A stretch of 64,000 nucleotides of DNA from Chondrosia reniformis (taxonomy: Eukaryota; Porifera; Demospongiae; Chondrillida; Chondrillidae): assembly GCA_947172415.1 (NCBI GenBank), contig OX359190.1, positions 3,596,001 through 3,660,000 on the forward strand, given 5' to 3'. Shown one piece after another: positions 1 through 12,100 of this stretch. Numbering within the stretch: the first letter of the stretch is position 1; each line of letters begins with the position of its first letter. The notes below the pieces were generated by a model. The model was given only the letters and a program-made list of their open reading frames with translations. It was not told where the DNA came from and searched no databases. Made by a program: the position numbers and the translations under genes.

Positions 1-464
1 AAGAGGTTCACTCCCGTCACCATTCCGGCCGTACAGGCAAGCATATTCCATGAGAGGCAACAGGGAGCAAAGGAATCTGTGGATGCCTATGCCCAGGACC
101 TGAGACAACTCTTTCTTAACCAAAAGCTCAGCAGGGAAGTAAAGAGGCCGAGGAAATGGGTAAGTCTGTTTTATCCTCACAATTCGTAGCAGGACTGAGA
201 GCAGATCTCAAGAGCAAGATAGCCGGGCTAGAGGGAGACATGGAGAATCTCTTGGTCCAAGCCCGCTTTGAGGAAGCAAAACTGAGGAGTTTTGGAGAGA
301 ACGGCGGGGTGAAATTATATACAAAGAAGGTTTCAGCCGTACAGGATACCAGGAAAGATTCAACAGGGGTTCAGCCACCCAAGGCACCTAATCCACAGAG
401 GCCGCAGACACAAAGTGTTACAGCTGTAGTGGAGTTGGCCACTTTGCTAGGAGTTGTCCTCTAA
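1..464 (+). pseudogene. Gypsy gag, C-terminal half of the capsid region
   Basis: Bases 1-155 read in frame 1 as a gag segment (FTPVTIPAVQ, then ESVDAYAQDLRQLF). From about 145 the homologous reading continues in frame 3 (EAEEMGKSVL, then FVAGLR, then ARFEEAKLR), ending at a stop at 462-464. The FVAGLR and ARFEEA strings are typical of Ty3/gypsy capsid C-termini. The zinc knuckle that should follow is found in frame 2, so at least two frameshifts damage gag. The 5' end of gag lies outside the window. I see no classical slippery heptamer at the second shift, so decay is more likely than programmed frameshifting. Confidence 0.85.
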
Positions 465-1069
465 AAAAGAAGAGAGGGCCTGTGGAGGCCAAAGGTCAGA
501 CCACCCCAGTGGCTGTTGTAGTTCCAGAGGAAAATCAATTAACCTCCACTAATAAGTCCACAGGAAATTGGCAAGATGTGGCAATAGAAAAGGAGCTGAC
601 TCAGTTAAAGGCTACTCTGCATGGAGTGAAGGCAGCTAAGGAAGCCAGTGATGTGCAGTTAGGAGAAATCCCAAAGACAGTTGTCTCTTTGGAGGGTGTT
701 CCAGTGGAAGCAATGATAGATACTGGATCTCCGGTGAGTATTGTCTCCTTAAAGTGCCTGTTGAATGTATTGCTTTCCAGGAAGGCTGTGGATCAAACTA
801 TTGAAGGTTGGATCCAGGAAATTACCTCCAGGATGAAGCCCACAGCTGTGGCATTGAAGAGTTATAGTGGGGATCATCTTCCCATTGTTAAGCAAATGCA
901 GGTGCAGGTGTCGCGTAAGGGAAGACATGGTAATGTTTGGGTGCAGATACAAAAGGATGCTCCTGTTCATTTTCTTCTAGGTACAGACCTCCAGCCCCGG
1001 TTGGGTCTCCTGGTGAGGGAAGAATCCGACTGTCAGGTAGAACAGCGTGTTGGAGCTGATGATTTGTAG
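392..1069 (+). pseudogene. Gypsy nucleocapsid zinc knuckle plus aspartic protease
   Basis: Frame 2 is open from 392, after a TAA at 389-391. At 416-457 it reads CYSCSGVGHFARSC, a CX2CX4HX4C knuckle that binds RNA in gag. About 85 residues further on comes the retropepsin active site DTGS at 719-730, inside VEAMIDTGSPVSIVS. A second conserved protease strand, HFLLGTDL, appears near 967-990. The frame ends with TAG at 1067-1069, and the polymerase continues in frame 1. There is no ATG at the start, as expected for a region translated as part of a polyprotein. In this copy it could only be made by frameshifting. Confidence 0.85.
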
Positions 1070-2616
1070 ATAAGGTGGCGTCTATAGGGCAGAAGACAAA
1101 AGCCTTGGATGCTCATGCGAATAGTTCACTCATTGAGGGTCAGGTGTGCCTCTTGAAAGCAGTAAAATTACCTGTTGGATTCTGTGGGATGCTTCCAGTG
1201 GAAAAGAAGGGTCCTGGTGGAGAGGAAGTAGCTCTGTTTATTCCAAAGGCTGACTTGGTTCAAAGGGATGGATTTATACTTGAAGAGGTGCTTATGGAGA
1301 CACAACCACGAAGCATGGTTTCAGTGAGGAATACTGGATCAGAGGCCATTGTATTGGACCAGGGACAGGTATTAGGTTCCCTGGAGGCAGTGACTATACT
1401 TGCGGAAGAGGCTGCAGGAGACGAAAGAAAGTCTGATCAGATCCAAGCCGATTGTTGCAGTATCCAGGGATCTTTGCCATCAGACTCGGTGGAGCGAGTG
1501 CAAGAGTTAATGGAGAAGCTTTTGCCAGATTCCAGGAACATTGGGGAGATTGGAAAGGTGCAACTGCAACAGTTAATAAAGGAATATGGAGACATATTTG
1601 CAATGAATGACACTGAGCTGGGATGTGCAGAGGATACTGTGCACTCCATTGATACAGGTGAGCACATGCCAATTAAACAACACCCTCGTCGTATACCTTT
1701 TGCATTAAGGGGGGAGGTAAAGAAAATGATTGAGGGGATGTTGCGACAAGGGGTCATCAAACCATCCCATAGTCCTTGGGCAAGCCCGATTGTTCTCGTG
1801 GCCAAGAAGGATGGGGGTACGCGATTTTGCGTTGATTACAGAAAATTAAATGCTATCACCAAAATGGATGTCTATCCCCTACCCCGTATTGATGACATGC
1901 TGGACCTACTGTCCAAAAACCGTTTCTTTACAACACTAGATCTGGCCTCTGGATATTGGCAAGTAAAAATGGCCAAAACATCTCAGGAAAAAACAGCCTT
2001 CACAACACATCTGGGTCTCTACGAATTCATGGTTATGTCGTTTGGTTTGTGTAATGCTCCGGCTACATTTCAACCGTTGATGGAGAGGATCCTGCATGGA
2101 TTGGTTGGTACAGTCTGTCTGGTCTATTTGGATGATGTTTTGGTGTTGGGCAGGGATCTAGAGGAACATTTGGTGAATATTCGGAAGGTTTGGGATAGGA
2201 TACGGGAAGCAGGGCTGCGATTGAAGCCAAGTAAATGTAAATTGATGAGAGAGGAGGTGGAGTATCTGGGCTATGTAGTTTCTTCCAAAGGGATTGCAGC
2301 TGCACCCAACAAGGTCAGTGCCATTCAACAATATCCCACTCCTAAGGATCTCAAGGCACTTCGCTCGTTTTTGGGGCTGGCCTCCTTCTACAGGAGTTTC
2401 ATACCGTGTTTTTCTGTTGTGGCTGGTCCATTGTTTTCTCTAACAAAAAAGGATGTATCGTTCCAATGGGGAGAATCTTGTCAGAAAGCCTTTCAGCAGC
2501 TGAAAGATAGTCTTAGTAGCGCACCTGTGCTAGCCTTTCCAAATTTTGCATCTGAATTTCTGCTGGAGACAGATGCTTCCGGGAGAGGACTGGGGGCAGT
2601 TCTCTCACAGCAGTAA
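1063..2616 (+). pseudogene. Gypsy reverse transcriptase and start of RNase H
   Basis: Frame 1 is open from 1063 to a TAA at 2614-2616. The first 180 residues are the protease-RT linker. The RT palm and fingers follow: SPWASPIVLVAKKDGG, then RFCVDYRKLNAIT, then TTLDLASGYWQV carrying the first catalytic Asp, then the YLDD box at 2125-2136 carrying the other two. The thumb follows (EVEYLGYVV, LRSFLGLASFYRSFI). RNase H begins near 2560 with FLLETDASGRGLGAVLSQQ and is cut by the TAA. The same frame resumes directly after that stop with intact RNase H sequence, so the stop is a point mutation rather than a natural end. Confidence 0.93.
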
Positions 2617-4320
2617 TCAGATGGGACATGTCGTCCTGTTGCATTTGCTAGCCGAACTCTGCAGAGTCATGAAAAGAACTACAGTGTTACGGAAATGGAG
2701 GGGCTTGCGGTTGTGTGGGCTGTGAAACATTTTCGCCCATACCTTTATGGACATCGTTGTCAGGTGTTTACAGACCATGAGGCTCTAAAGGCTCTGTTGA
2801 ACACACCTCATCCTTCTGGGAAGTTAGCCAGATGGGGTTTGGTACTACAGGAACTAGATTTGGTGATTAATTACCGTCCAGGACGTAAAAATGAGAAGGC
2901 CGATGCTTTGTCACGCTATCCTGTGAGGATGAGTGAAGAGGAGTCTTGTGATGAGAAGGTGGTAGCAGCTATTAATGGTTCAGTAGGGCAAAGGGAAGAT
3001 ACGGAAGAGCAACAACAGCCACTGGACCAGCGGCAGAGAGTAGATCCTGATCTGTTACCTATCATCAATTATCACGAAGATGGAAGCTTGCCAGAAAATA
3101 ATGCTGCCGCTCGACAATTGGTGCTCAATAAGCCTCATTATACCTTAGTGGATGGGATTCTTTACCATCTTGCTTCAGATGGAACCCTATGGCTGGTCCC
3201 TCCCAAACAGGATCGGTATAGCCTATTTACCGGAGTCCATGCTGGAAAGTTTGGTGGCCATTTGGGGGAAGTCAAGGTGCATAGTGTACTGAGTAAGCAT
3301 TACTGGTGGAAAGGAATGAGGCAAGATATTGTCAATTGGACTAGGTCCTGTCTAGCCTGTGCCACGCGTAGGGTCGGGCGTGCTATTAAACCATTTTTAA
3401 CTCCCATTCCAGTAGGTGGGCCATTTGACCGACTTGGAGTGGATGTTTTGCAATTGCCAAAAACAGCCCGAGGCCACCAGTACGCAGTTGTGTTTATGGA
3501 TTATTTGACCAAATGGCCCGAGGTGTTTGCCACAAGAGACCAAACTGCGCTGACCATTGCTAAACTGCTTTTGGGATTGCGAAAAGCCAATACTACTGCC
3601 TACCACCCGAAGACTGATGGGTTGGTTGTGAGATTCAACAGGACGCTACTGGAGATGCTCTCCAAGACATCCAGTGATACAGGAAGGGATTGGGATATCA
3701 ATCTACCTTATGTCCTTTTTGCGTATAGGGTGAGTGCACAAACTTCCACTGGAGAATCCCCCTTTTATCTTCTTTATGGTAGGGATGCTCGGTTACCTTT
3801 GGAGGAGGTATTAGCAACTCCTGTGTCGCGCTCCTTTGTAGGGGTTGATGATTATCGGGCTGAGTTTGCTGCTAAGATGCATGAGGCCTGGGAGCTGGCC
3901 AGAAAACACATAAGTAGAGTGCAAAAGAGACAAAAGAAGCAATATGACCGGAATGCACGACCTGATTCGTTTTCAGTTGGAGAACGTGTCTCTGTCTATA
4001 TGCCGTCAGCTCGGACCGGACCTACCTACAAACTAACACGGCCTTATCATGGACCATACCGCGTGGTGGCAGTTCATGAGACAGGACTGGAGGTCTCCCC
4101 GGTGGGGCATCCTGAGCATGCTCCCATACGGGTTTCCATAGAGAGAATTCGTCGATGCCCTAATCAGTTAGGGGAAGAATTCTATCCACCTTCGAGGAAA
4201 AGACCTACCCAGAATAATAAGGTAAAAGAAAATAAGGAAGATGATTCCAGTACCTGGAGTGGGCGGCTCCGCTCTCATACAGGACAGGGATGTTCACCAG
4301 CTGAGGCGGGGGAAATGTAA
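2617..4320 (+). pseudogene. Gypsy RNase H remainder and integrase with broken catalytic core
   Basis: After the stop the frame continues through RNase H (VFTDHEALKALL, KADALSRYP). Integrase follows, with an HHCC zinc domain (HAGKFGGHLGE, then CLACATRR) and the first catalytic Asp in DRLGVDVLQLP. The core is then deleted: KLLLGL runs straight into RKANTTAYHP, so about 30 residues holding the second catalytic Asp are missing. The third catalytic residue, Glu in the family's GLVERFNRTL, is Val here (GTG at 3628-3630, GLVVRFNRTL). A C-terminal domain ending near 4190 (GPYRVVAVHETGLEV) is intact. This integrase cannot be active. Confidence 0.9.
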
Positions 4321-4345
4321 AGAACTGTTGCTAGGCTAGCTATTT
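4303..4345 (+). other. Polypurine tract and first bases of the 3' LTR
   Basis: The purine run gaggcgggggaaa (4303-4315) lies directly in front of TGTAAAG at 4316, the expected TG start of a gypsy LTR. The last sense codon and TAA of the integrase frame overlap it. After about 30 bp the sequence becomes a short A run and then unrelated DNA with Helitron coding, so the LTR is truncated here. Confidence 0.6.
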
Positions 4346-4539
4346 AAAAAAAAAGAATTGATTACGTCAGTGTATACTGGTTTTGACTGCCTTCAACTCT
4401 AGTGTATTTATGATGTTTTTTGGTAGTAGAGAGTATCTTTTCTGTATCCTTGATAAGTGGATTACGATTAACTTTACGAGTGCTCATTCGACAAGTTGTT
4501 AACCGTGGCATGGTTGCGCTAATATAACGGACTCGAGAG

Positions 4540-5790
4540 GAGAACGTTACACATAGTGCTACATTATTGTAATGGCCATTTGGATAGAGTTTCTGAACTG
4601 CATCCTGCATATGATGCTTTACAGTATCCACTACTACTTCCTTACGGTACTGATGGGTACCACATGTACTTGAGGCAGAAAGGTGGCAAGAAATTATCAT
4701 ACTTTTCATATAATGATTCCATCCAACAATTATTCGTTAAAGGCACGGCATCTATTCCAACAATTCTTAGTAGACTGTTACTGCAAGATTGAATCTGAGC
4801 GACTGCAATTCATCAAAAGAGAACAGAAACATCTGCAAGCCAACTCTTATCAGCATCTGAGAGATTCACTCTTCCAAGATGATGGAGATCCAAGGAATGT
4901 AGGCCAACATGTGATCTTGCCCTACACCTTTACCAGAGGTCCCTGCTACATGCATGAGCGTTAAATGGATGCACTGACTTACCAGATCAGGAATCATAGG
5001 ATTGACCAGACACTTGATTGCTCGGGTTTTTAGTCTAAAGTTAAAGAAGCTAATGGATTTTCTCAAGAAGGGCACCTTTAAAGAACCTCAAGCTCGGCTT
5101 TATTCCATTAAATTTCAGAAGCATGGACTACCGGTCCCATGCCCATATTCTGATTGAGTTGAAGCATGCATGCAGAATGGAACAAGATGGCATTGATAAA
5201 GTAATTATGGCAGAACCACCCTCGGAAACAAATTCACAGTAACATAGCATTGTCAAAGCCAATATGGTGCATGGACTTCAATACCCATAGTGTCAGCATG
5301 ACAAATGGATCATGTTCAAAAAATCACTGTAGGAAAGCTGTCCACTTTTCAACAGAGTTTCTAAAATCTATCAAACTCTCAAATCTTCCACCACATGAGC
5401 TCATGTTGAAATAGGGATGTCTAATCATTCTCTTGTGATCGTTGGATCCGAGGCTTACAAATGGCACCATATGTACCATGACAAAAGGGTCACCTAATCT
5501 CATGGGGGCTCCATTCTCATTCCATTTCCATTAATCCCATCAGACAGTGAGCTACCATTCCAGTCCAGAAGAGTACAATTTCCTGTTAGGCCAAGTTTTG
5601 CAATGATAATTAAATAATCGCAAGGCCAAACACTTAAGGAAGTAGGCATTGACTAGATTACTCCATGTTTCTGCCATGGCATGCTGTATGTTGCACAATC
5701 AAAGAGCGGCTCACACAGGTCTGTACTTGTGCATGCACCAGGCAGGCAGGATTACTAAAAATGTTGTTTAAAGTGAGGTCTTTCAACGAG
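4540..5790 (+). pseudogene. Degenerate Helitron replicase-helicase with internal deletion
   Basis: Broken translations in all three forward frames line up in the order of a Helitron Rep-helicase. ELHPAYDALQYPLLLPYG (about 4596) is followed by NVGQHVILPYTFTRGP and YMHER (4897-4963). MDALTYQIRNHR comes next after a TAA. IARVFSLKLKKLMDF is then followed by FQKHGL and by HAH at 5138-5146, matching the two-histidine rolling-circle motif. MTNGSCSKN follows near 5297. After a gap where the helicase core should be come LSNLPPHELMLK (near 5375), FQSRRVQFPVRPSFAMI with SQGQTLKEVGID (5560-5650), and CFCHGMLYVA. Walker A and B are missing, so the middle was deleted. The terminal hairpin and CTRR end were not identified. 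Confidence 0.88.
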
Positions 5791-6139
5791 TGTTTCACCC
5801 AAGTCATAAGTGGAATTCCTGCAGTCAATATACTAGCCATTGATGTATAATTGGGCATAAACCAACTGTTACAAATATAAGATTAGCTATTGCATATCTG
5901 TATCACCAGCTTCAAAATATAGTTCTTTGTTGTATTTCTTGTTTATGGGAGAGTTGTCCTCGAAAGTGATAAGATCAGAAACTCTGTCGTGGGGAAGCAC
6001 TGAAACAGAGAATTCTATGCTAGTACATATATGTATAAAGTATGGGTACACAAGACATTTCCCTGCTGAAGTAAGTACATTTTATTTCCTTGACTTCTAA
6101 GAAACATTAGTAATAATACTCTACAATATATACACTAAC
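5791..6139. other. Helitron tail to last visible CDK5RAP3 exon, no gene seen
   Basis: AT-rich DNA between the recognisable end of the Helitron helicase and the 3'-most visible CDK5RAP3 exon. I looked on the minus strand for the expected C-terminal coding of CDK5RAP3 and did not find it. The Helitron 3' terminus may lie here. Confidence 0.5.
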
Positions 6140-9100
6140 GTTGGAGAGCTTCTAATTAAGAAGAGCTTCATATTCTTTGATGAAGTAAGACCATTAATTA
6201 TAGAGTCAACGGAAGACTTCATTTCGGCTAGAGTGTGTTCGGTTTCCATTGTTAATTCCTTCGGACTATCTTCTAACTAAAATATAGAGGCAAGAAATGC
6301 ATGTATTAAATGTTATACATTAAATATACATACAGTCAGTACTATATACTCAGCTAAACCTACATAATTAATCCTCGTACAGGCTGATAGCATGAGGAAA
6401 CTACACATATCTTAATGATACATGTACATACTCTTTATAGTCATGTACAATGGGTTTAAAGTTCAATATATATACGTAGATACCCCAAAGTCAAAAATCT
6501 AAGAAAAGTGTTTCTGTTATTTCCATAATTTCCTTAAGATGATGTGTATGTTATTAATGTCTACAGGAAAATGGTGAATTGTTCTTGTGTATACACATCA
6601 GTATCAAAACCACCTTGTAACTAAATAACCACAAAACTAACTTTATAAGTCTAACAATACCACTTCTGAGTAGACAATAGTCATTTTATTCTCATGATCT
6701 CATCTTTGAGTATATTAAAAAGTAATTATTAAGATGAATGCTTTAGTACATATGTACACACATGCATAATGGACCATTTACATAAGTGTCATCCTAACTT
6801 GGTTCATTTGTACTATGTCTTCTTGCCTTCCTTTCTCCTGCTTTCTCTGTGCCAAGAAGGACTGGAGCTCACACATGTCATCTAAGAAGGAATCCTTTGT
6901 GCTTGTGGCCTCAAGGAGGGTTAGCAATTCACTAGGGTCTACCTCATCTAATTTAATACATTGAAAAATATCTACATTATTTATGTATTCTAACTGTTAC
7001 GTACATCAATTTAAAAGCATTTTCGGAGAGTTAGATTACTTACCAATGGTAGTCTTTCCTTCAGCTTCTACAGTAATAGTGTTATTGTCATCTTTTACCA
7101 CTGTTGGTTCAGATATTCCAGTGTCTTCAACAGTAATTCCTGAAATGTCTATTTCAAGATCTGCTCCCAATTCAATTTGCTTAATTTGTTTGTCATCAGC
7201 CTCTGAGATATCGCCCCAATCTATTTCAAGATCTACCTCAGAGGTGAGGTTACTCTGAACTAGAGGTAGCTCAAGGATAGATACCTATTCACATATATAT
7301 TGAGGAAATTATTAAGAACCATATCATGGAAGGTGTATGTTATAATGTTGATTATCTGAACTAATTAGGGATTGATAAGTTCGAACATATTCATCTCATC
7401 TAATCAAATATGTAGCTACATTTTTGACTGCAAATCTACAGGCAAACTGAATAAGTCAGATCATGGACACTCCAGTCTATAGTCGGATGTAGACAAAGGC
7501 TTTATACTAGTTATACTATGGAAACATTCTAACTTTGAGCACATCTGTAACTCTTTCCTTTAATAAAACCAACCCCCTTTCCTTTGATCCCCCATCATTT
7601 AAGAATTGTGCAATAAAAAGGTCATTTGGATGAATGAATCTCCACTATACACTGAAATAGAGATATACCCATTGGCAAGGACAACCAGTAAGATGGTGTT
7701 ACAAAATAAGGGAAAGGACAGAGCTATAACAATGCCAGACCTGAGGCTTCTGTCCAGTTTTCCATTCATACACTGAAGTGTTACCATTTTGTATGACATA
7801 GGTCAGTGTGGACAGACTTGGCACATTCTCTGCACTGAAAAGTAAAAGACCCTTTGTTAAGTCATCATTAGACAGTTATATATAGTATTCACATATACAA
7901 TGAAAGCACAGAGCTCTTAAACTCACATTACCTAGCCGACTAAAACATGTTCTATATCAAATCTTTTAAAAGGATAACCTTTCCACTTTTAGAACATTTT
8001 CAGATGCTCTAAAAGTTGAAAGATGATCCTTTTAAAGGATAGGTTTGACACAGTTGGAAGAAATCCGTATTCTATTATGTTATATATCTAAAAATGCATA
8101 CAGTGAATGTCAACATTTTCCCTAACTGGTGAAAAAAATCTAACTAAATTAACATGATCATACTAGTAAATCAGGTGACCTGTTATACTGACTACAGTAG
8201 TCAGTATACTACTACTACAGTACTTTAACTTACTGGGACATTAATTAATTAAAAAATCTATATTCCTTAAAAGGGTAGGTCTAAAAGCGATTTGATTCAC
8301 AGCAAATATTTCTTTTATAGTTTTCCTAGTTCATATTTAGTACTTGAGGATGATTATAAATATTTGTCATTTGACTATCACTTCAATTAATCATGGAAGC
8401 CATCATTATAAACATGTACCTTCCATTAAACTTGACAAATGCTTGATAATACTCCACAACTGGTTTAAGATTTCTAACTTCATTTGCAATCTTAGAGAGT
8501 GTGTCCGGCAGCTCTTGAGCCAACTGAAGCAGTTCCTGTTTAGGATCCTCGCCCTACAAGACAAATAATGAATGGTATATCTGGTGAGCGGCAGAGAGAC
8601 AAATATGCCAGATAATAAGTGGTATAGGGACTAATATACCAGATAATATGTGGTATAAGTGATATATATACCCCGTTGCCGCGGCAACCGCCTCTGTATA
8701 TATTTCATAACCGGGATATAACAGGATTTAATAAGCCGATGGCAGTATATAGCTTCTTAAATCCTGTTATATCCTGGTTACGAAATATATACACAGGCGG
8801 TTGCCCCGGCAACGGGGTATATGGACTAATATACCAGATAGTGAGTGATATAGGGACTAATATACCTGATAATAAGTGGCATAGGGACTAGTATACCAGA
8901 TAGTGAGTGGCATAGGGTTTATTATGAAGAGAAAGTTTTGCACAATTTTGGAAAAAAAAGAAAACTTACATATGCCAGTATATTCATAAAAAATGTTTAC
9001 ATGGAACATACATACCTACTATATGTTATATAGACTTAAAACATGAATAATCTATAACACCATTTCTATAGACATGATTAACATCATATAAAGGGGAAAA

Positions 9101-12100
9101 TCACTGACAGATCACAGATTGCTGTCCTAAGGTGTTTCATATAGGGAAAAACCTATAAAGCTTTGAATGAAGATACAAAGGTATGTACAGTGATCTTAAC
9201 ATAGGTACCTTAGCTACATATACTAGGAGAGGTCACTACAGCCAATATCAGTGTATATACTAAAGAAAGTCAATTTTATATTATATTATTTATAATTTAT
9301 ATATGATATAATTTGTAGTGATACAGTTGTAGCAGCCATTTTATAGTAAGTCCTTAACACATATTGATTACTGATGTACTTGAATAAACCTGTCTTAATA
9401 ACAAATTACACTAGATACTTATACTATGTAAGATATTACATACTTTTAATATATTGGGCACATACATGTACATGAAGTTTTGCTATGCATATTCTGGTGT
9501 ATATGATGTAATGCTATGCACACATTTACCATTACAGAATGTGTTGAAATACTTTATATATGTACACAGTATATTACAAGTAGTCTGTTTGTTGCATATC
9601 TAGTGTTTAAGGGTAAGGATGAAAGATTCTGTTAAATAATAAGCATTTCAAATATACAGGTAGTTTAATAGAGTAGATATTCATTGCTACGTTGAATATA
9701 TGGTGGTTAATTATTAATTATTGAGCTTGCTGTAGCGTTATGAAACAAGAACTTCAAGACGTTTCGGTCCTCGGACCTTCATCAGTTGAAATGACACACC
9801 CAAAGTATATAAACATCACACAAACTCAATAATTAACTGCCATACAGGCAGTTTAGCAAGAGATAGAATGGTTCAATATGATGACTGCATACAAAAGTAC
9901 AGTCACTAGCTACACTTGAAATAGAATGGGCCATTTAGTCAACTAAAAGATGGAAGCCAATCAGCTGAGATAGCAGACACCATCTGATGGTACCTTAGCA
10001 GTGTCAGTACATACATACCACATAAAAGTGTATCTGTGTATTTAGTCACAAACTGTTATAGTCTATCAACACATCCTACAGAGTTGGACATTCCATTGTT
10101 GTCAAGCTACCCAACAGTTGAGAAGGCTAAAAGGAAGAGCTTTAGAGCTGTAGAAGATCACTATTTGAGGATACAAGTGCAAAGGTACAAAGTGTTTACA
10201 AACCTAATACCACTTTTTCACTTAACAGTAACTCACACAAATCAATTATTAATTTTAAAATACAGTACACCTTTCACATTAAGAATCCCCTGCATCCTTT
10301 CCAGTACACTGCAAACGTATTTCCAATTTTGCTAACATGCATATAAGGATACATACACAATTTTACAACACGTGAAAATCAACATTGGGATCAACATACA
10401 AGGTTTCTACATTATTAAAAATAAAACTAAGAATAGGAGGTATAAATGGTAATACTTTATGTGTAGGAACACATGTACATTAAACTTCAAAAAGAATTAA
10501 TCAAATCTGTACAATGATATACCGTATTCTCTGTAAACATTCAGACACCAAAAAATACTTTTTTGAGGGGTGACCGTGGGTTTTCATAGAATATTTAAGC
10601 AGATGTCTGAAGTTTTATTGATAATCTTCTCGGGAGTCGATATTTTAAGCATCAAGAATCTTTAGGACTATGAATATATAGGCCAAACAGAACGGTCAGG
10701 TAATTCGAGAGTAGGGCTTCGAGTTTTTCTACCTCCAATTACTCTAACGGCTTACAGAAATTATTCTCTGCTTAGTAAATAGATAACATCACTGCATGTG
10801 TTCAAATTATTTAATTAAACGCCAAATTTAATTGTTGTCAGCCAAAAAAATGTTACTAAATATAATTCTAAACACATATCCAAAAAATTAATGTGCCTGA
10901 ATTTTTTAGAGAATATGGTAGTCAGAAATATTAATGTAGTTAATGAAATAAATATATCAGTAACACATAACATATACAACATATAACCATGTGTACATGC
11001 ATACATATGTATGTATGTACATATGTTAAGTAACTTTACACATAAACTCCATAGGGTGAGCATGTCTATTGGCATGAAGAAAGCCATGGCAACAGACAGA
11101 GTAGGAAGCAACAAAGTGATTATATCATGGCTACTGCTCACAGTGACAGTAATAACAATCATTTCATTCACTCCACTGCCTGTGACTACTGCATCAAGAT
11201 ACCCTGAATATGTTGTGTTTGGTGTATCTCAAAAGGAGTATAGCCGATCCCAGAGACACTGTGATGAAATGAATGGGACATTTACTGGAGAGCTGTGCCA
11301 CGGTCATCACAGACATGAGGCTAAATGTACCATTGGAGGCACAGTGTGTGCCAGAAGATACAGTAACCGCCGGATGAGTGCTCTTTGCTGTTGTATCAAT
11401 GGTAAGAATGGGGCCTGCTGTGATGACAAAGCCGTTTGTCCAAATTGTACTAGACCTGTGTGTCCAGACTACTATGATCCTTGCAAGTATGAGAAATGCT
11501 TCCGCCATCCTGAGGCCAACTGTACTGCTACCAGGTGTGGGGAATGCATGGCTTCATTCTCAATACTGCAAAATTTCACTGATACTGACAATGTAACAAG
11601 ACTGGTTGGGGTTGATGTGACTGGAATTTGCCATATACCCATACCAGTGTCTAGGGAGCGGCCTACACTGAGTGGATGCCCAGATGAAGAAATGGAGCCA
11701 GATGAACCAGATGCAAGTCCAAATGCAACATCCACAGTTAGTGGCAGCATTTCCCCAACCCCCTCAGTTACTGTAGCTTAGGGCAAATTCCATAACATTC
11801 ACTCATACAGAAAAGGCTGCAACAATTGAATAATGAGTCATAAGCCAAATTCAAAAAACTAAAAAAGTAAACAACTAAATAGAATTGTTCTACAGAACAA
11901 ACAATAAACAATATTATCAATGAGGCATAATCATTAAGTCTAATGTATAACATCATCTTAGGATTCATTTACTTTAAAGGTTTTTGTAAGTTATAACAAA
12001 TGTAGCATCTACTAACAGTGTAATCACAAAGTGTTGATTATACAGTACAATGAAAGTGGGTTTGGTGTGGATTGATGAATAGCTATGAATATATTTAATA

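Larger units (their letters stand above)
1..4345 (+). mobile_element. Ty3/gypsy LTR retrotransposon, 5'-cut by window edge, decayed
   Basis: Gag, CCHC zinc knuckle, retropepsin, reverse transcriptase, RNase H and integrase follow one another in Ty3/gypsy order on the plus strand. The window starts inside gag, so the 5' LTR and primer site are not visible. The reading frame moves three times (frame 1 to 3 near 155, 3 to 2 between 391 and 464, 2 to 1 near 1065), has a TAA at 2614-2616, and the integrase is damaged. A polypurine tract at 4303-4315 is followed by TGTAA, the expected first bases of the 3' LTR. Only about 30 bp of that LTR precede an A-rich run and unrelated sequence. This is an inactive copy. 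Confidence 0.95.

Noticed and set aside
380-470. Programmed -1 frameshift between gag and pol
   Set aside because: No X-XXY-YYZ slippery heptamer or clear downstream pseudoknot, and the element has other damage, so a decay frameshift is simpler.
6983-7258. Plus-strand open frame of 91 codons
   Set aside because: It is the complement of CDK5RAP3 exon 9, whose minus-strand reading has family similarity and splice sites.
8676-8891. Plus-strand open frame of 71 codons
   Set aside because: It lies across the palindromic MITE. Its two halves are mirror products of the inverted arms, not a protein.
10036-10335. 99-codon open frame upstream of the Cys-rich genes
   Set aside because: AT-rich, no motif, no signal peptide and no splice context.
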